NCBI RefSeq assembly: GCF_000718555.1
Contig: NZ_JOAN01000031.1
Span: 1 to 64,000, forward strand
DNA length: 64,000 nucleotides
Source of the DNA: Micromonospora chokoriensis
GTDB taxonomy: Bacteria > Actinomycetota > Actinomycetes > Mycobacteriales > Micromonosporaceae
Reading direction: 5' to 3'
Shown here: in pieces, positions 44,129 through 52,346 of the stretch
How the letters are laid out: each line of letters opens with the position of its first letter
How positions within the stretch are numbered: position 1 is the first letter of the stretch
Translations under genes and position numbers: made by a program
The notes under the pieces: model-generated
What the model was told of the DNA's origin: nothing
What the model saw: only the letters and a program-made list of their open reading frames with translations
The model's database searches: none

Positions 44129-44503
44129 ATGACTGTCACGTTCAACCACACCATCATCGCCGCGAAGGACAAGAGCGCGTCGGCCGCGTTCTATCGGGAG
44201 CTGTTCGAGCTGCCGGAGGCGCCGTCGTGGGGGCCGTTCATCAACGTCCAGCTGGACGAGGGTGTGCTGCTCCAGTTCGCCGAGCCGCCGGTGGACATCC
44301 AGATGCAGCACTACGCGTTCCTCGTCGACGACGAGATGTTCCCGCGTTGTCTGGCGTTCGTCGAGGAACGGGGCATCACGTACTGGGCCGACCCGCAGCT
44401 GGAGCGCGAGGGGGAGACCAACACCGAGCACGGTGGACGGGGCTTCTACTTCTTTGACCCGGCGGGCCACGCCATCGAGATCATCACCCGACCGTACCTG
44501 TAG
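44129..44503 (+). CDS. VOC-family (glyoxalase-like) protein
   Basis: 124 aa single VOC module. FNHTIIAAKDKSASAAFYRELFELPE and GRGFYFFDPAGHAIEIITRPY are the two half-motifs. Metal ligands would be H7 and E near the end. Possible roles include small-molecule resistance or dioxygenase-like chemistry; substrate unknown. GAAAGAAG lies about 10 nt upstream of the ATG. Part of the accessory patch between degV and comEA. Confidence 0.9.
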   Translation: MTVTFNHTIIAAKDKSASAAFYRELFELPEAPSWGPFINVQLDEGVLLQFAEPPVDIQMQHYAFLVDDEMFPRCLAFVEERGITYWADPQLEREGETNTEHGGRGFYFFDPAGHAIEIITRPYL

Positions 44504-44512
44504 CGGGCCCGG

Positions 44513-44541
44513 CGGCCGGTCGGGCGTTGCCCCACCGGCCG
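44513..44541. terminator. Terminator between convergent genes
   Basis: CGGCCGGT (44513-44520) pairs with ACCGGCCG (44534-44541), with an inner GGG/CCC pairing. It lies between the VOC gene and the minus-strand gene ending at 44584. Confidence 0.65.
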
Positions 44542-44583
44542 TCAGCCTCGCTGCGGAGCCTCGTGGGCGGTGGAATCCGCGCT

Positions 44584-44940
44584 CTAGCCCGGGTGGACGG
44601 GATTAGTCAGGTGGAACCCCGGCGCCGCGAAGTTGGCCCCATGCTCGCGATCGGACAGCACGAACGTTCCGCCCCGCTGCTCTGGCTGCCAACCGTTCTG
44701 CAGGCCGCAGATGATGACCTCCCGCACGTCTGCGGGTGTGGGGTAGCCGTCGTCGACAACATACGGCCCGGGGGCCGACAGCAGATCCGCTTCGAGTTTC
44801 TGGCCGTTCTTGCCAGCGGCACCCCAGGCGCGAACGTAGACGGCCCGGTGGTGGAAACCGTTGACCTGCACGCTGTGCAGCGCCGCGCGCCACGTATAGG
44901 TGTGCCCGTCGACGTGTATCTGCCGTAGTCGAGCCCCCAC
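44584..44940 (-). CDS. Conserved hypothetical protein of accessory loci
   Basis: 118 aa, no membrane helix. LRQIHVDGHTYTWRAA, AVYVRAWG and VVDDGYPTPADVREVIICGLQNGWQP suggest a small alpha/beta domain. Similar short proteins (start R-x-I-x-V-x-G, end helix EAIxxALxNGWxP) are frequent in actinomycete accessory regions, but no function is known. The GTG start is firmly supported by GGAGGT 7 nt upstream. Unusually AT-richer codons than neighbours suggest acquisition. Confidence 0.82.
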   Translation of the reverse strand: MGARLRQIHVDGHTYTWRAALHSVQVNGFHHRAVYVRAWGAAGKNGQKLEADLLSAPGPYVVDDGYPTPADVREVIICGLQNGWQPEQRGGTFVLSDREHGANFAAPGFHLTNPVHPG

Positions 44941-45182
44941 CTAAGCCACCTCCGTGGTCGAACCTTTCAAGATCGACGAGGGGTACTCTACTGCGCACGC
45001 CTCGATGGACCGGCAGGAATTTTGGGCAGCAGAACTGCTCTGCTGCCATGAGGCCTCGCTGACTGCTGGCAGTAGACCTGACGTACCCATAGCAGATCGC
45101 GGCATGATCAGGGCGTTGTCCACAGTGCCGCTGGTTGTCCACAGGGCGACTTCGTCACCCCCACCGTTCCCGGCCGCCGCCA

Positions 45183-45188
45183 TAGCGT
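45183..45188 (+). promoter_or_regulatory. -10 box TAGCGT, leaderless start of comEA
   Basis: TAGCGT ends 6 nt before the GTG at 45195; no SD. Confidence 0.62.
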
Positions 45189-45194
45189 CGCGGT

Positions 45195-45998
45195 GTGTCG
45201 CACGACGAGGAGACAGAGGTACGCCAGCGTCTGCGCCGGCTGACGGAAACGGTTGTTCCGCCGTCACCCCGGCCCGAGGCGCTGGTTGCGGGCGTACCCC
45301 CGGTTGGTGTGCTGCCCGCCGCGCCGGTCGCGGAGCCGGCGTCGGGCGGCCTCGCGACCCCGCCGGAGGCGCGGTTGCCCGGCCCGGGGGCGTTCGACCC
45401 TGGGCGGCGGGGTGTGCGGGCGTTGGCGGTGGTCGCCGTGGTGGTGGTGTTGGTCGCGGCCGGTTGGGCCTGGCAGGCCCGGCCGCGTTCGGAGCCGGTC
45501 GCCCCGCTGGTCGCCGAGACCGTTTCGGCCGCGCCGGCGGGTGACCCCGGCGCGTCCGGCTCCGGGGAGCTGGTGGTGGCCATCGCGGGCAAGGTCCGAA
45601 AACCCGGTTTGGTACGCCTGCCGGCCGGGTCCCGTCTCGCCGACGCGGTGCAGGCGGCCGGCGGCGCGCTGCCCGGGGTCGACGTGGCGTTGCTCAATCC
45701 CGCCCGCAAGGTCACCGACGGCGAGCTGATCGTGGTCGGGGTGACGCCACCGCCGGTGCCGGGCGGCGCGGCCGGGCCTGCGGCGGGCGGTGCGGCGCCC
45801 GCCGCCGGCCCGTTGAATCTCAACACCGCGACACTGGCGCAGCTCGACGCGCTGCCCGGGGTGGGGCCGGTGCTCGCCCAACGGATCCTCACCCACCGGG
45901 ATCAGCACGGCGGGTTCAAGTCCGTCGGCGACCTGCGCCAGGTCGACGGGATCGGCGATGCCCGTTACGAGCAGCTCAAGGATCTGGTGACGGTGTGA
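45195..45998 (+). CDS. comEA: ComEA-type helix-hairpin-helix DNA-binding membrane protein
   Basis: 267 aa. A cytoplasmic N-terminus (1-about 72) precedes one membrane helix (about 75-95, GVRALAVVAVVVVLVAAGWAW). Next are an SLBB-like domain (about 118-170, VVAIAGKVRKPGLVRLPAGSRLADAV) and two HhH motifs (about 200-267, LNLNTATLAQLDALPGVG; LRQVDGIGDARYEQL). It binds incoming DNA at the cell surface in competent bacteria; in actinomycetes natural competence is mostly undemonstrated. Its stop overlaps comEC (GTGA), forming a two-gene operon. Confidence 0.95.
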   Translation: MSHDEETEVRQRLRRLTETVVPPSPRPEALVAGVPPVGVLPAAPVAEPASGGLATPPEARLPGPGAFDPGRRGVRALAVVAVVVVLVAAGWAWQARPRSEPVAPLVAETVSAAPAGDPGASGSGELVVAIAGKVRKPGLVRLPAGSRLADAVQAAGGALPGVDVALLNPARKVTDGELIVVGVTPPPVPGGAAGPAAGGAAPAAGPLNLNTATLAQLDALPGVGPVLAQRILTHRDQHGGFKSVGDLRQVDGIGDARYEQLKDLVTV

Positions 45999-48400
45999 GC
46001 GACTACGCCGTCACCGCTGGCCCAGCACCGGCTGACCGGGCTCAGTCCGAGCCGCCGGATCTGCGACTGGCTGGGCTCGCCGTGGCAGCCTGGCTCACCG
46101 CGCTCGCCGGGCTGCACCTCGGCAGCCGATCCGTCCTGCTGGTGACCGGTGTGGCGGCCGGTCTGACGGCGGTTGGCGCTGTGCACCTGTTCGGTCGCCT
46201 CGGCCGCCCCCGAGCCGTGGTGCGGCGCTACGGGTGGGTCGCCGTGGCGGTCGGTCTCGGGGTGCTCTGCGGTGGTGCGGCCACTGCGGCCCGGCTCGCC
46301 GTTCGCGACGCGCCGCCGATCCGTGCCCTGGCCGAGCAGCGTGCCCCGGTCACCGTCGACCTGGTCGTCCGGGACGATCCGCGCCCAATCCGGAGCGCCG
46401 GGCGTCCGGGCATGCTGCTGGTGTCGACCGAGCTGGTCCGGCTCACCGGCCCGGATGGTCGACGAATCCACGCGTCGGTGCGGATGCTCGTTCTGGCGAC
46501 CGACCCGGCCTGGCGGGGCCTGCTGCCCGGGCAGCGCCTCAGCGCCGACGGCCGGCTCGGCGTTCCGCGTGGCGGCGACCTCACCGCAGCGGTGCTCAGC
46601 ACCAACGGCCCACCCGTGCGGCACGGCGTCTCGTCCTGGGTGCAGCGCGCCGCCGGGACGCTGCGTGCCGGCCTGCAACGCGCCTGCGCGCCGCTGCCCG
46701 ACGACCCAGGCGGGCTGCTGCCCGGTCTGGTGGTGGGCGACACCAGTCGGCTGCCGCCCGCCGTCGAGGAGGACTTCCAGGCCACCGGCATGACTCATCT
46801 CAACGCGGTTTCCGGGAGCAACGTCGCGATCGTGGTGGGTGCGGTGTTGTTGCTGGCCCGGTGGTCACGGGCCGGCCCGTGGCTCGCCGCCGGTCTGTGC
46901 GGGGTGGCGCTGGTGGGGTTCGTCATTCTGGTCCGCCCGTCGCCGAGCGTCGTACGGGCCGCCACGATGGGAGCGATCGGGCTCGCGGCGCTCGCCGCCG
47001 GTCGTCCTCGGGCCGCGCTGCCCGCGTTGGCCGCTGCCGTGACCGTGCTGGTGCTCGTCGACCCGGAGCTGGCCGGCGATCCCGGGTTCGCGCTCTCCGT
47101 GCTGGCCACCGGTGGTCTGCTGTTGCTCGCGCCGCGCTGGCGGGACGGTTTGCGCCGACGGGGTGTCCCGCCTGGGCTGGCCGAGGCGTTGGCCGTGCCG
47201 GCGGCCGCTCAACTTGCCTGCGGCCCGGTCGTCGCCGGGATCTCCGGCACAGTGAGCCTGGTGGCGGTGCCGGCCAACCTGCTGGCGGTGCCAGCGATCG
47301 CGCCAGCAACCGTGCTGGGCGTGCTGGCGGCCGTGGTGTCCCCGATCTGGCCGGCCGGTGCCGAGTTCGCCGCATGGCTGGCGAGCTGGCCGGCCTGGTG
47401 GCTGGTGGTCGTCGCGCGGCAGGGCGCTCGGCTGCCGTCCGGCAACCTGCCCTGGCCGAGCGGGGTGTTGGGGGCGCTGCTGCTCGCCGGGCTGACCGTT
47501 GCGCTGTTGATCGCGGTGCGCCGGCCACTCGTACGCCGGCTGGTGGCAGTTGTCGGCGTCGCTGCCGTGCTGGGTGCGCTGCCGGTGCGGCTGGTCGCTG
47601 CCGGTTGGCCGCCCGCCGGTTGGGTGGTGGTGGCCTGTGCGGTGGGCCAGGGTGATGCCCTGGTGCTCCCGGTCGCCCCCGGTCGGGCGGTGGTGGTGGA
47701 CGCTGGGCCGGAGCCGGGTGCGGTGGACGGTTGCCTGCGTCGGCTCGGCGTACGCGAAGTGCCCCTATTGGTGATCAGCCACTTTCACGCGGACCACGTG
47801 GGCGGGGTAGCCGGGGTGTTCCGGGGGAGGCGGGTGGGTGCCGTGCTGATTCCGTCGTCGACTGACCCGGAGAGCGGCCGGGACCTGGTCTGGGCGGCGG
47901 CCACCGGCGGGCGAGCCGCGCTGCTGACCACCGTGGCCGGCGCTCGCCATCCCGTGGGCGGGGTCGACCTGCTGGTGATCGGCCCGCCGTACCCGCTGGC
48001 CGGGACCAGGTCCGACCCGAACAACAACTCGCTTGTGCTGCGTGCCACGGTGGCCGGGGTGCGGATCCTGCTGCCTGGCGACGCGGAGACCGAGGAGCAG
48101 CACGCGATGGTGGCGCGGGCGGCACCCGGCCAGTTACGGGCGGACGTGTTGAAGATCGCCCACCACGGTTCGGCGTATCAAGACCCGAGTTTTCTCGACG
48201 CGGTGCGGCCGGCGGTGGCGCTCGTGCCGGTGGGCGCGGGCAACACCTACGGGCACCCGAGTCCAGGGCTGCTGGCCCGACTGAGCAGGGCCGGCACCCG
48301 AGTGCTGCGTACCGACACGGACGGCGACGTGGCGGCGATCCGAACGGTCGACGGGTTGGCGGTAGCCCGACGAGGTGTGCCCGCCGGCCGGCAGCCCTGA
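45995..48400 (+). CDS. comEC: ComEC/Rec2 DNA uptake channel protein
   Basis: 801 aa. N-terminal DUF4131 and Competence domains carry about ten membrane helices. NAVSGSNVAIVVGAVLLLARW marks the Competence domain. The C-terminal metallo-beta-lactamase-like domain (about 560-800) has HFHADHVGG (H596, H598, D600, H601) and KIAHHGSAYQD, so the nuclease site is intact. It is thought to translocate single-stranded DNA across the membrane. The GTG start lies in the comEA stop. Confidence 0.95.
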   Translation: MSDYAVTAGPAPADRAQSEPPDLRLAGLAVAAWLTALAGLHLGSRSVLLVTGVAAGLTAVGAVHLFGRLGRPRAVVRRYGWVAVAVGLGVLCGGAATAARLAVRDAPPIRALAEQRAPVTVDLVVRDDPRPIRSAGRPGMLLVSTELVRLTGPDGRRIHASVRMLVLATDPAWRGLLPGQRLSADGRLGVPRGGDLTAAVLSTNGPPVRHGVSSWVQRAAGTLRAGLQRACAPLPDDPGGLLPGLVVGDTSRLPPAVEEDFQATGMTHLNAVSGSNVAIVVGAVLLLARWSRAGPWLAAGLCGVALVGFVILVRPSPSVVRAATMGAIGLAALAAGRPRAALPALAAAVTVLVLVDPELAGDPGFALSVLATGGLLLLAPRWRDGLRRRGVPPGLAEALAVPAAAQLACGPVVAGISGTVSLVAVPANLLAVPAIAPATVLGVLAAVVSPIWPAGAEFAAWLASWPAWWLVVVARQGARLPSGNLPWPSGVLGALLLAGLTVALLIAVRRPLVRRLVAVVGVAAVLGALPVRLVAAGWPPAGWVVVACAVGQGDALVLPVAPGRAVVVDAGPEPGAVDGCLRRLGVREVPLLVISHFHADHVGGVAGVFRGRRVGAVLIPSSTDPESGRDLVWAAATGGRAALLTTVAGARHPVGGVDLLVIGPPYPLAGTRSDPNNNSLVLRATVAGVRILLPGDAETEEQHAMVARAAPGQLRADVLKIAHHGSAYQDPSFLDAVRPAVALVPVGAGNTYGHPSPGLLARLSRAGTRVLRTDTDGDVAAIRTVDGLAVARRGVPAGRQP

Positions 48401-48436
48401 CCCTCGGGCGGACAGCCCGAAGCTGCGTCTTCTCCG

Positions 48437-48505
48437 CGATCTTGCACTTACTGTCGCGGCATAGGGTGCATTCGGGGCATAGCGGCAACCGAAACTGCAA
48501 GATCG
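48437..48505. repeat. Dispersed palindromic repeat with GATCTTGCA ends
   Basis: CGATCTTGCA (48437-48446) is inverted as TGCAAGATCG (48496-48505). The first 12 bases of the arm, GATCTTGCACTT, are identical to the element at 33660. It lies between comEC and holA; the rest of the 270-bp gap holds no gene. Confidence 0.8.
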
Positions 48506-48670
48506 GCGCGGGTCGGGGGGATTGCGAACGCAGTGGTGCGGATTAGGAAGCGCGGGTGACTTGCGGATTAGATGGATAATTGAGGTGTATGTCTGGATTT
48601 GCACTGAGTGCGGGCTGCGCCGACCAAGTAGCGAATGAGCAGGCACGATCCCGCCGCAGGCCGTGCGAAT

Positions 48671-49651
48671 ATGGGCGGCGTGACCCCCGCCAGCCTCGCC
48701 CCCATTCTGCTCGTCCTCGGTGACGAGGAACTGCTCGCCACGCGCGCGGTCACCGAAGCTGTCGCGAAGGCCCGCAGCATCGAGCCCGAGGTGGACGTCC
48801 GCGAATACCAGGCCAGTCAGCTCACCGTCGGCGAGATCGCCGAGATGCTCAGCCCCTCGCTGTTCGGCGGGCGGCGGTTGCTGATCCTGCGTTCCGGCCA
48901 GGACGCCCGCAAGGACCTGGTGGCCGCACTGCTGGCGTATGCGAAGAATCCCGACCCGGACGTCCAACTGCTGGTGCTGCACCTGGGCGGCGCAAAGGGC
49001 AAGGCGTTCGCCGACGGCCTGCGGGCGGCCGGCGCGACAGTGGTCCCGGCCGCCAAGCTCAAGGGGCACCGCGACCGGGTGGCCTTCGTCCGCGACGAGA
49101 TCCGCCGGGCTGGCGGAAAATGCACCGACGACGCTGCCGAGGCGCTCATCGCGGCGGTCGGCAACGACCTGCGCGAGCTGGCTGCCGCCTGCTCCCAACT
49201 GGTCGCCGACACCGACGGGCGGATCAGCGCCGACACGGTCTCTCGTTACTACCGGGGCCGGGTTGAGGTGACCGGCTTCACGGTGGCGGACGCCACCATG
49301 GTCGGCGACGTGCCGGCTGCGCTTGAGGCACTGCGCTGGGCCCTGCACGTCGGGGTCGACCCGGTGCCCATCGCCGACGCGCTGGCCGACGGGGTGCGGA
49401 CGGTGGCCCGGGTGGCCTCGGCCGGGCGGGGCAGCCCGTACCAGCTCGCCAGCAGCCTCGGAATGCCCGCCTGGAAGATCGAGCGGGCGCAGCGGCAGGG
49501 GCGGGGTTGGACGCCGGAGGGTCTGGTCCGGGCCATGCAGGTCGCCGCCGAGTGCAACGCGGCCGTCAAGGGCGGCTCCGACGACCGGGCGTACGCCCTG
49601 GAGCGTGCGGTCTTCTCGGTCGCGGCGGCCCGGCAGGGCAGCACCAGGTGA
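48671..49651 (+). CDS. holA: DNA polymerase III delta subunit
   Basis: 326 aa from the ATG at 48671. It is the clamp-loader wrench. PILLVLGDEELLATRAVTEAV and the C-terminal collar domain (AMQVAAECNAAVKGG) match actinobacterial HolA. The GTG at 48680 (VTPASLAP) is an equally possible start, and an ATG at 48635 is less likely. Follows comEC as in mycobacteria. The stop overlaps the next gene (GTGA). Confidence 0.94.
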   Translation: MGGVTPASLAPILLVLGDEELLATRAVTEAVAKARSIEPEVDVREYQASQLTVGEIAEMLSPSLFGGRRLLILRSGQDARKDLVAALLAYAKNPDPDVQLLVLHLGGAKGKAFADGLRAAGATVVPAAKLKGHRDRVAFVRDEIRRAGGKCTDDAAEALIAAVGNDLRELAAACSQLVADTDGRISADTVSRYYRGRVEVTGFTVADATMVGDVPAALEALRWALHVGVDPVPIADALADGVRTVARVASAGRGSPYQLASSLGMPAWKIERAQRQGRGWTPEGLVRAMQVAAECNAAVKGGSDDRAYALERAVFSVAAARQGSTR

Positions 49652-50073
49652 CGGGAGCGAACCGCCCAGCGTGGGCCGCCGCCATCGGAGTGGACGAGGA
49701 GCGTTACCGGCCGCTCTACGCCCGACTTCTCGGCCTGCGGTTCGTCAACCCAGGCGGCGTGCTGTGCTTCCTCTTCTTCGAGGGCGCCATCGCGCTGGCG
49801 GTGCTGCTCGCCCTGGCCGAGCTGGTCAGCTGGTGGGCGGTGCTGGTGCTGCCGATTGTGGTGGCGGCGATGGTCAAGCTCAACGACATGGTGGCCGCGG
49901 TCGTGGTCCGGTCCGCCGCGCTCGTGCCCGAGCAGGAGCGGGATCGGTTTCGCCGGCAGATGGAACCGGTGGTCGGCCGAGCCCGGGTGGAGTGGGTCTC
50001 GCACAGCGTTTCCGGCGTCGTGATCACCGCCGACCCGGTGCCGCCTCCCCGGCGTGCCAACCCGTCCGACTGA
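49648..50073 (+). CDS. Small membrane protein of unknown function
   Basis: 141 aa with two close membrane helices (about 37-56 and 60-78). Soluble N- and C-terminal parts flank them (GVDEERYRPLYARLLGLRFVNP and PEQERDRFRRQMEPVVGRARVEW). The GTG start overlaps the holA stop (GTGA), so the two are translationally coupled. No family recognised. Confidence 0.85.
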   Translation: MTGANRPAWAAAIGVDEERYRPLYARLLGLRFVNPGGVLCFLFFEGAIALAVLLALAELVSWWAVLVLPIVVAAMVKLNDMVAAVVVRSAALVPEQERDRFRRQMEPVVGRARVEWVSHSVSGVVITADPVPPPRRANPSD

Positions 50074-50122
50074 GCGCCGACCCGGACGAGGCCGCGTACA
50101 GATCGGCCGGCCTCAGGACACA

Positions 50123-50155
50123 CGGAAGCCCCGGGCCTAGGCCCGGGGCTTTCCG
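50123..50155. terminator. Bidirectional terminator before rpsT
   Basis: AGCCCCGGGCC (50127-50137) pairs with 50140-50150 around a central TA; flanking A/T and CGG/CCG pairs extend it. It serves the convergent holA unit and rpsT. Confidence 0.9.
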
Positions 50156-50177
50156 AATCAGTCTGACGGTGAAATCG

Positions 50178-50444
50178 TCAGGCGGAGAGCGACACCACGC
50201 GCTTTGCGATCGCGGACTTGCGGTTCGCGGCCTGGTTGGAGTGGATCACGCCCTTGCTGACGGCCTTGTCCAGCTTGCGAGAGGCGTCCAGCATGAGCGC
50301 GGTCGCCTTCTCGACGTCACCGGCCTCGGCAGCCTCGTGGAACTTCCGGACGGCGGTCTTCAGCGACGACTTGACCGACTTGTTGCGCAGCCGGGCCTTC
50401 TCGTTCTGCCGGTTGCGCTTGATCTGGGACTTGATGTTCGCCAC
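50178..50444 (-). CDS. rpsT: 30S ribosomal protein S20
   Basis: 88 aa, standard length. [21 protein letters not shown] and [19 protein letters not shown] are diagnostic. It binds 16S rRNA in the small subunit body. It stands on the strand opposite holA and lepA, as in mycobacteria and other actinobacteria. Confidence 0.98.
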   Translation of the reverse strand: MANIKSQIKRNRQNEKARLRNKSVKSSLKTAVRKFHEAAEAGDVEKATALMLDASRKLDKAVSKGVIHSNQAANRKSAIAKRVVSLSA

Positions 50445-50645
50445 GCGACAGCCTCGTCTTGATAGCTCGGGTTGGTCAGCTTATTGCGCGGGATGACGAA
50501 CACGTGTCATCGCTGCGCGAAGAGCCAGGTTACCAGGTCGCCCGGGACGAGCCAAAACGGCTCGGCCTTCGCGCGACGGAACCGGCCCGTCGGGCACCAG
50601 TTTACGCCCTCAGACGTCACGCCCGGCCACCGCAAGCCAGCCCGG

Positions 50646-51632
50646 TCACTGCCAGCCCTGGCGGTGGGCCAGCCAGTCGAGTGCCTGCTCGCCACTCCAG
50701 CGCTGGTGGGCGGGCAGGTGCGGCGAGGCCGTCGGCGGTGCCGCCGCCGCGCCGGTGAGGTAGTAGCCGGCCAGCGCGGCCAGGGTCGCGTCCAGCGCGT
50801 CCGGGGGAGCACCGACGGTGGCCGGGTGCGCGGCGAAGAGCCGGTCCCCGTCCAGTCCACTGGCGTACGCGGTGAGCAGCAGGCCGGCCAGGTCGAACCA
50901 GGCCGGCCCGGTGCAGACCCAGGTCCAGTCGCAGAACCAGGCTCGGCCGTCCGCGCCGATCAGCACGTTGTCGACCCGCAGGTCGCCGTGGATCAGGCCG
51001 GTCGTGCCGGCGGCGTACCGGGGGAGGAGGGACTCCAACTCCACCAGCTCGGGTAGTCGGCCTCGCATCGGGGCGGGCAGCGGCGGGGTCGGTTCGCGGC
51101 CGGCGGCGACCTCCTCCCACCAGAGGATGTCCGACCGGGCCAGGTCGGCCAGGTGCGGCAGGCCGAGCGCGGTCAGCTCGGCCGGCGGATCGGCCAGGGC
51201 GGTGGCGACCTGCGCGTACCCGGCGAGGGTGGCGTCCAACTCGGCGGGCACCCAGGGCAGGCGTGGGGTGTGCCCGTCGACGGCGTCGGTGCACAGCACG
51301 AACCAGCCGGCCGCGGAGAGGGTCCATCGCGGGCGGGGCGCCGGCAGGTCCGCCGGCAGCCGATCGAGGATCGCGGCCTCTCGGGCGTACCAGTCGACCA
51401 GATGCGGTTGCTCGGCGGCGGGTGCCGCCTTGACGAAGGCCCGACCACCGTCGGCGGTGTCGAGCACGGCGGCGAACCCCCGGGTGAAGCCCGCGTCCGC
51501 GACCCGGGCGGTGACCACCGCGGCGCCGAGCCGTTCGGCGACCGCGGACCGCAGCGCCGCCGGCAACGCCGGCCAGGACGGACGCAGCGCGCTCGCGTGG
51601 TACGGCACCGGCGGCAGCGGGGGAGGCGACAT
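50646..51632 (-). CDS. Aminoglycoside phosphotransferase-like kinase
   Basis: 328 aa APH/choline-kinase fold. The catalytic loop is GLIHGDLRVDNVLIG (HGDxxxxN), and the metal-binding DFG equivalent is FCDWTWVCTG. GRAFVKAAP holds the ATP-binding Lys. The substrate is unknown; chromosomal copies in actinomycetes are usually not drug-resistance genes. Divergent from the DUF4240 gene with 61 bp between starts. Confidence 0.9.
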   Translation of the reverse strand: MSPPPLPPVPYHASALRPSWPALPAALRSAVAERLGAAVVTARVADAGFTRGFAAVLDTADGGRAFVKAAPAAEQPHLVDWYAREAAILDRLPADLPAPRPRWTLSAAGWFVLCTDAVDGHTPRLPWVPAELDATLAGYAQVATALADPPAELTALGLPHLADLARSDILWWEEVAAGREPTPPLPAPMRGRLPELVELESLLPRYAAGTTGLIHGDLRVDNVLIGADGRAWFCDWTWVCTGPAWFDLAGLLLTAYASGLDGDRLFAAHPATVGAPPDALDATLAALAGYYLTGAAAAPPTASPHLPAHQRWSGEQALDWLAHRQGWQ

Positions 51633-51693
51633 CCCACCATGCTGCCCCGGGGTACGTGCGCGACGCACGGCGACACTGCCAGACTGCCAAGCC

Positions 51694-52230
51694 ATGAGGA
51701 CCGAGGACTTCTGGCAGCTGATCGACGAGGCTCGGGCCGGTGGCGGGGGTGAGCCCGGCCCGGTCGCCGCGCGAGCCGTCGCGCTGCTCGCCGCGCGCGA
51801 TCCGGAGGACATCATCGGGTACGCGCGGCACCAGACGCGGGTGCTGGCCGCCTCGCACAAGGCGGATCTGTGGGGTGCGGCGTACCTGATCAACGGCGGT
51901 GCCTCGGCCGACGGCTTCGAGCACTTCCGGGGCTGGCTGATGACCCAGGGTCGGGCCGTCTTCGCCCGCGCGGTCACCGAACCGGACTCGCTGGCCGAAC
52001 TGCCCCAGGTGCGGGCGGCCTCACTGAGCGGCGAGGAGTTCTCCGCCGAGCAGATGCTCTCGGTGCCCTGGGACGCGTACCGCAAGGCCACCGCGGCCGA
52101 ACTGCCGGCGGACCGCGACCCGGTGCGGACGCCGGACCTCAACGACTTCTGGGACTTCGACGACGAGGACGAGGCGCGGCGGCGGCTGCCCCGACTGGCC
52201 GCGCTCTTCGTCGAGCCGCCGATGGAGTGA
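51694..52230 (+). CDS. DUF4240 domain protein
   Basis: 178 aa. MRTEDFWQLIDEARAG is the family start, and GAAYLINGGASADGFEHFRGWLMTQGR is the conserved middle (G-G-x-S-D-D-x-F-x-x-F-R-x-W-L type). No signal peptide. Function unknown; in Streptomyces such proteins occur as stand-alone genes. CAGACT at about 51680 is a poor -10 match. Confidence 0.9.
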   Translation: MRTEDFWQLIDEARAGGGGEPGPVAARAVALLAARDPEDIIGYARHQTRVLAASHKADLWGAAYLINGGASADGFEHFRGWLMTQGRAVFARAVTEPDSLAELPQVRAASLSGEEFSAEQMLSVPWDAYRKATAAELPADRDPVRTPDLNDFWDFDDEDEARRRLPRLAALFVEPPME

Positions 52231-52346
52231 GGGGTCCTCGGACCGATCCATCGCCCGCGCAGTGGGCGCACCCCGGCGGCGTGGGAACATAGAGGGGGTC
52301 GGCGGCGCGCCGGCCTGTTCACGTCAGCCGACCAGAACGGACCGCT

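Noticed and set aside
43896..44132. 78-codon frame between the Cys-rich small protein and the VOC gene
   Set aside because: Pro/Arg-rich, no SD, runs into the VOC start. A different frame in this stretch (43945-44037) looks slightly more protein-like.
45025..45047. GGCAGCAG/CTGCTGCC hairpin upstream of the 44584-44940 gene
   Set aside because: An 8-bp stem in the divergent region before comEA. It could be chance or a leader element; too weak to annotate.
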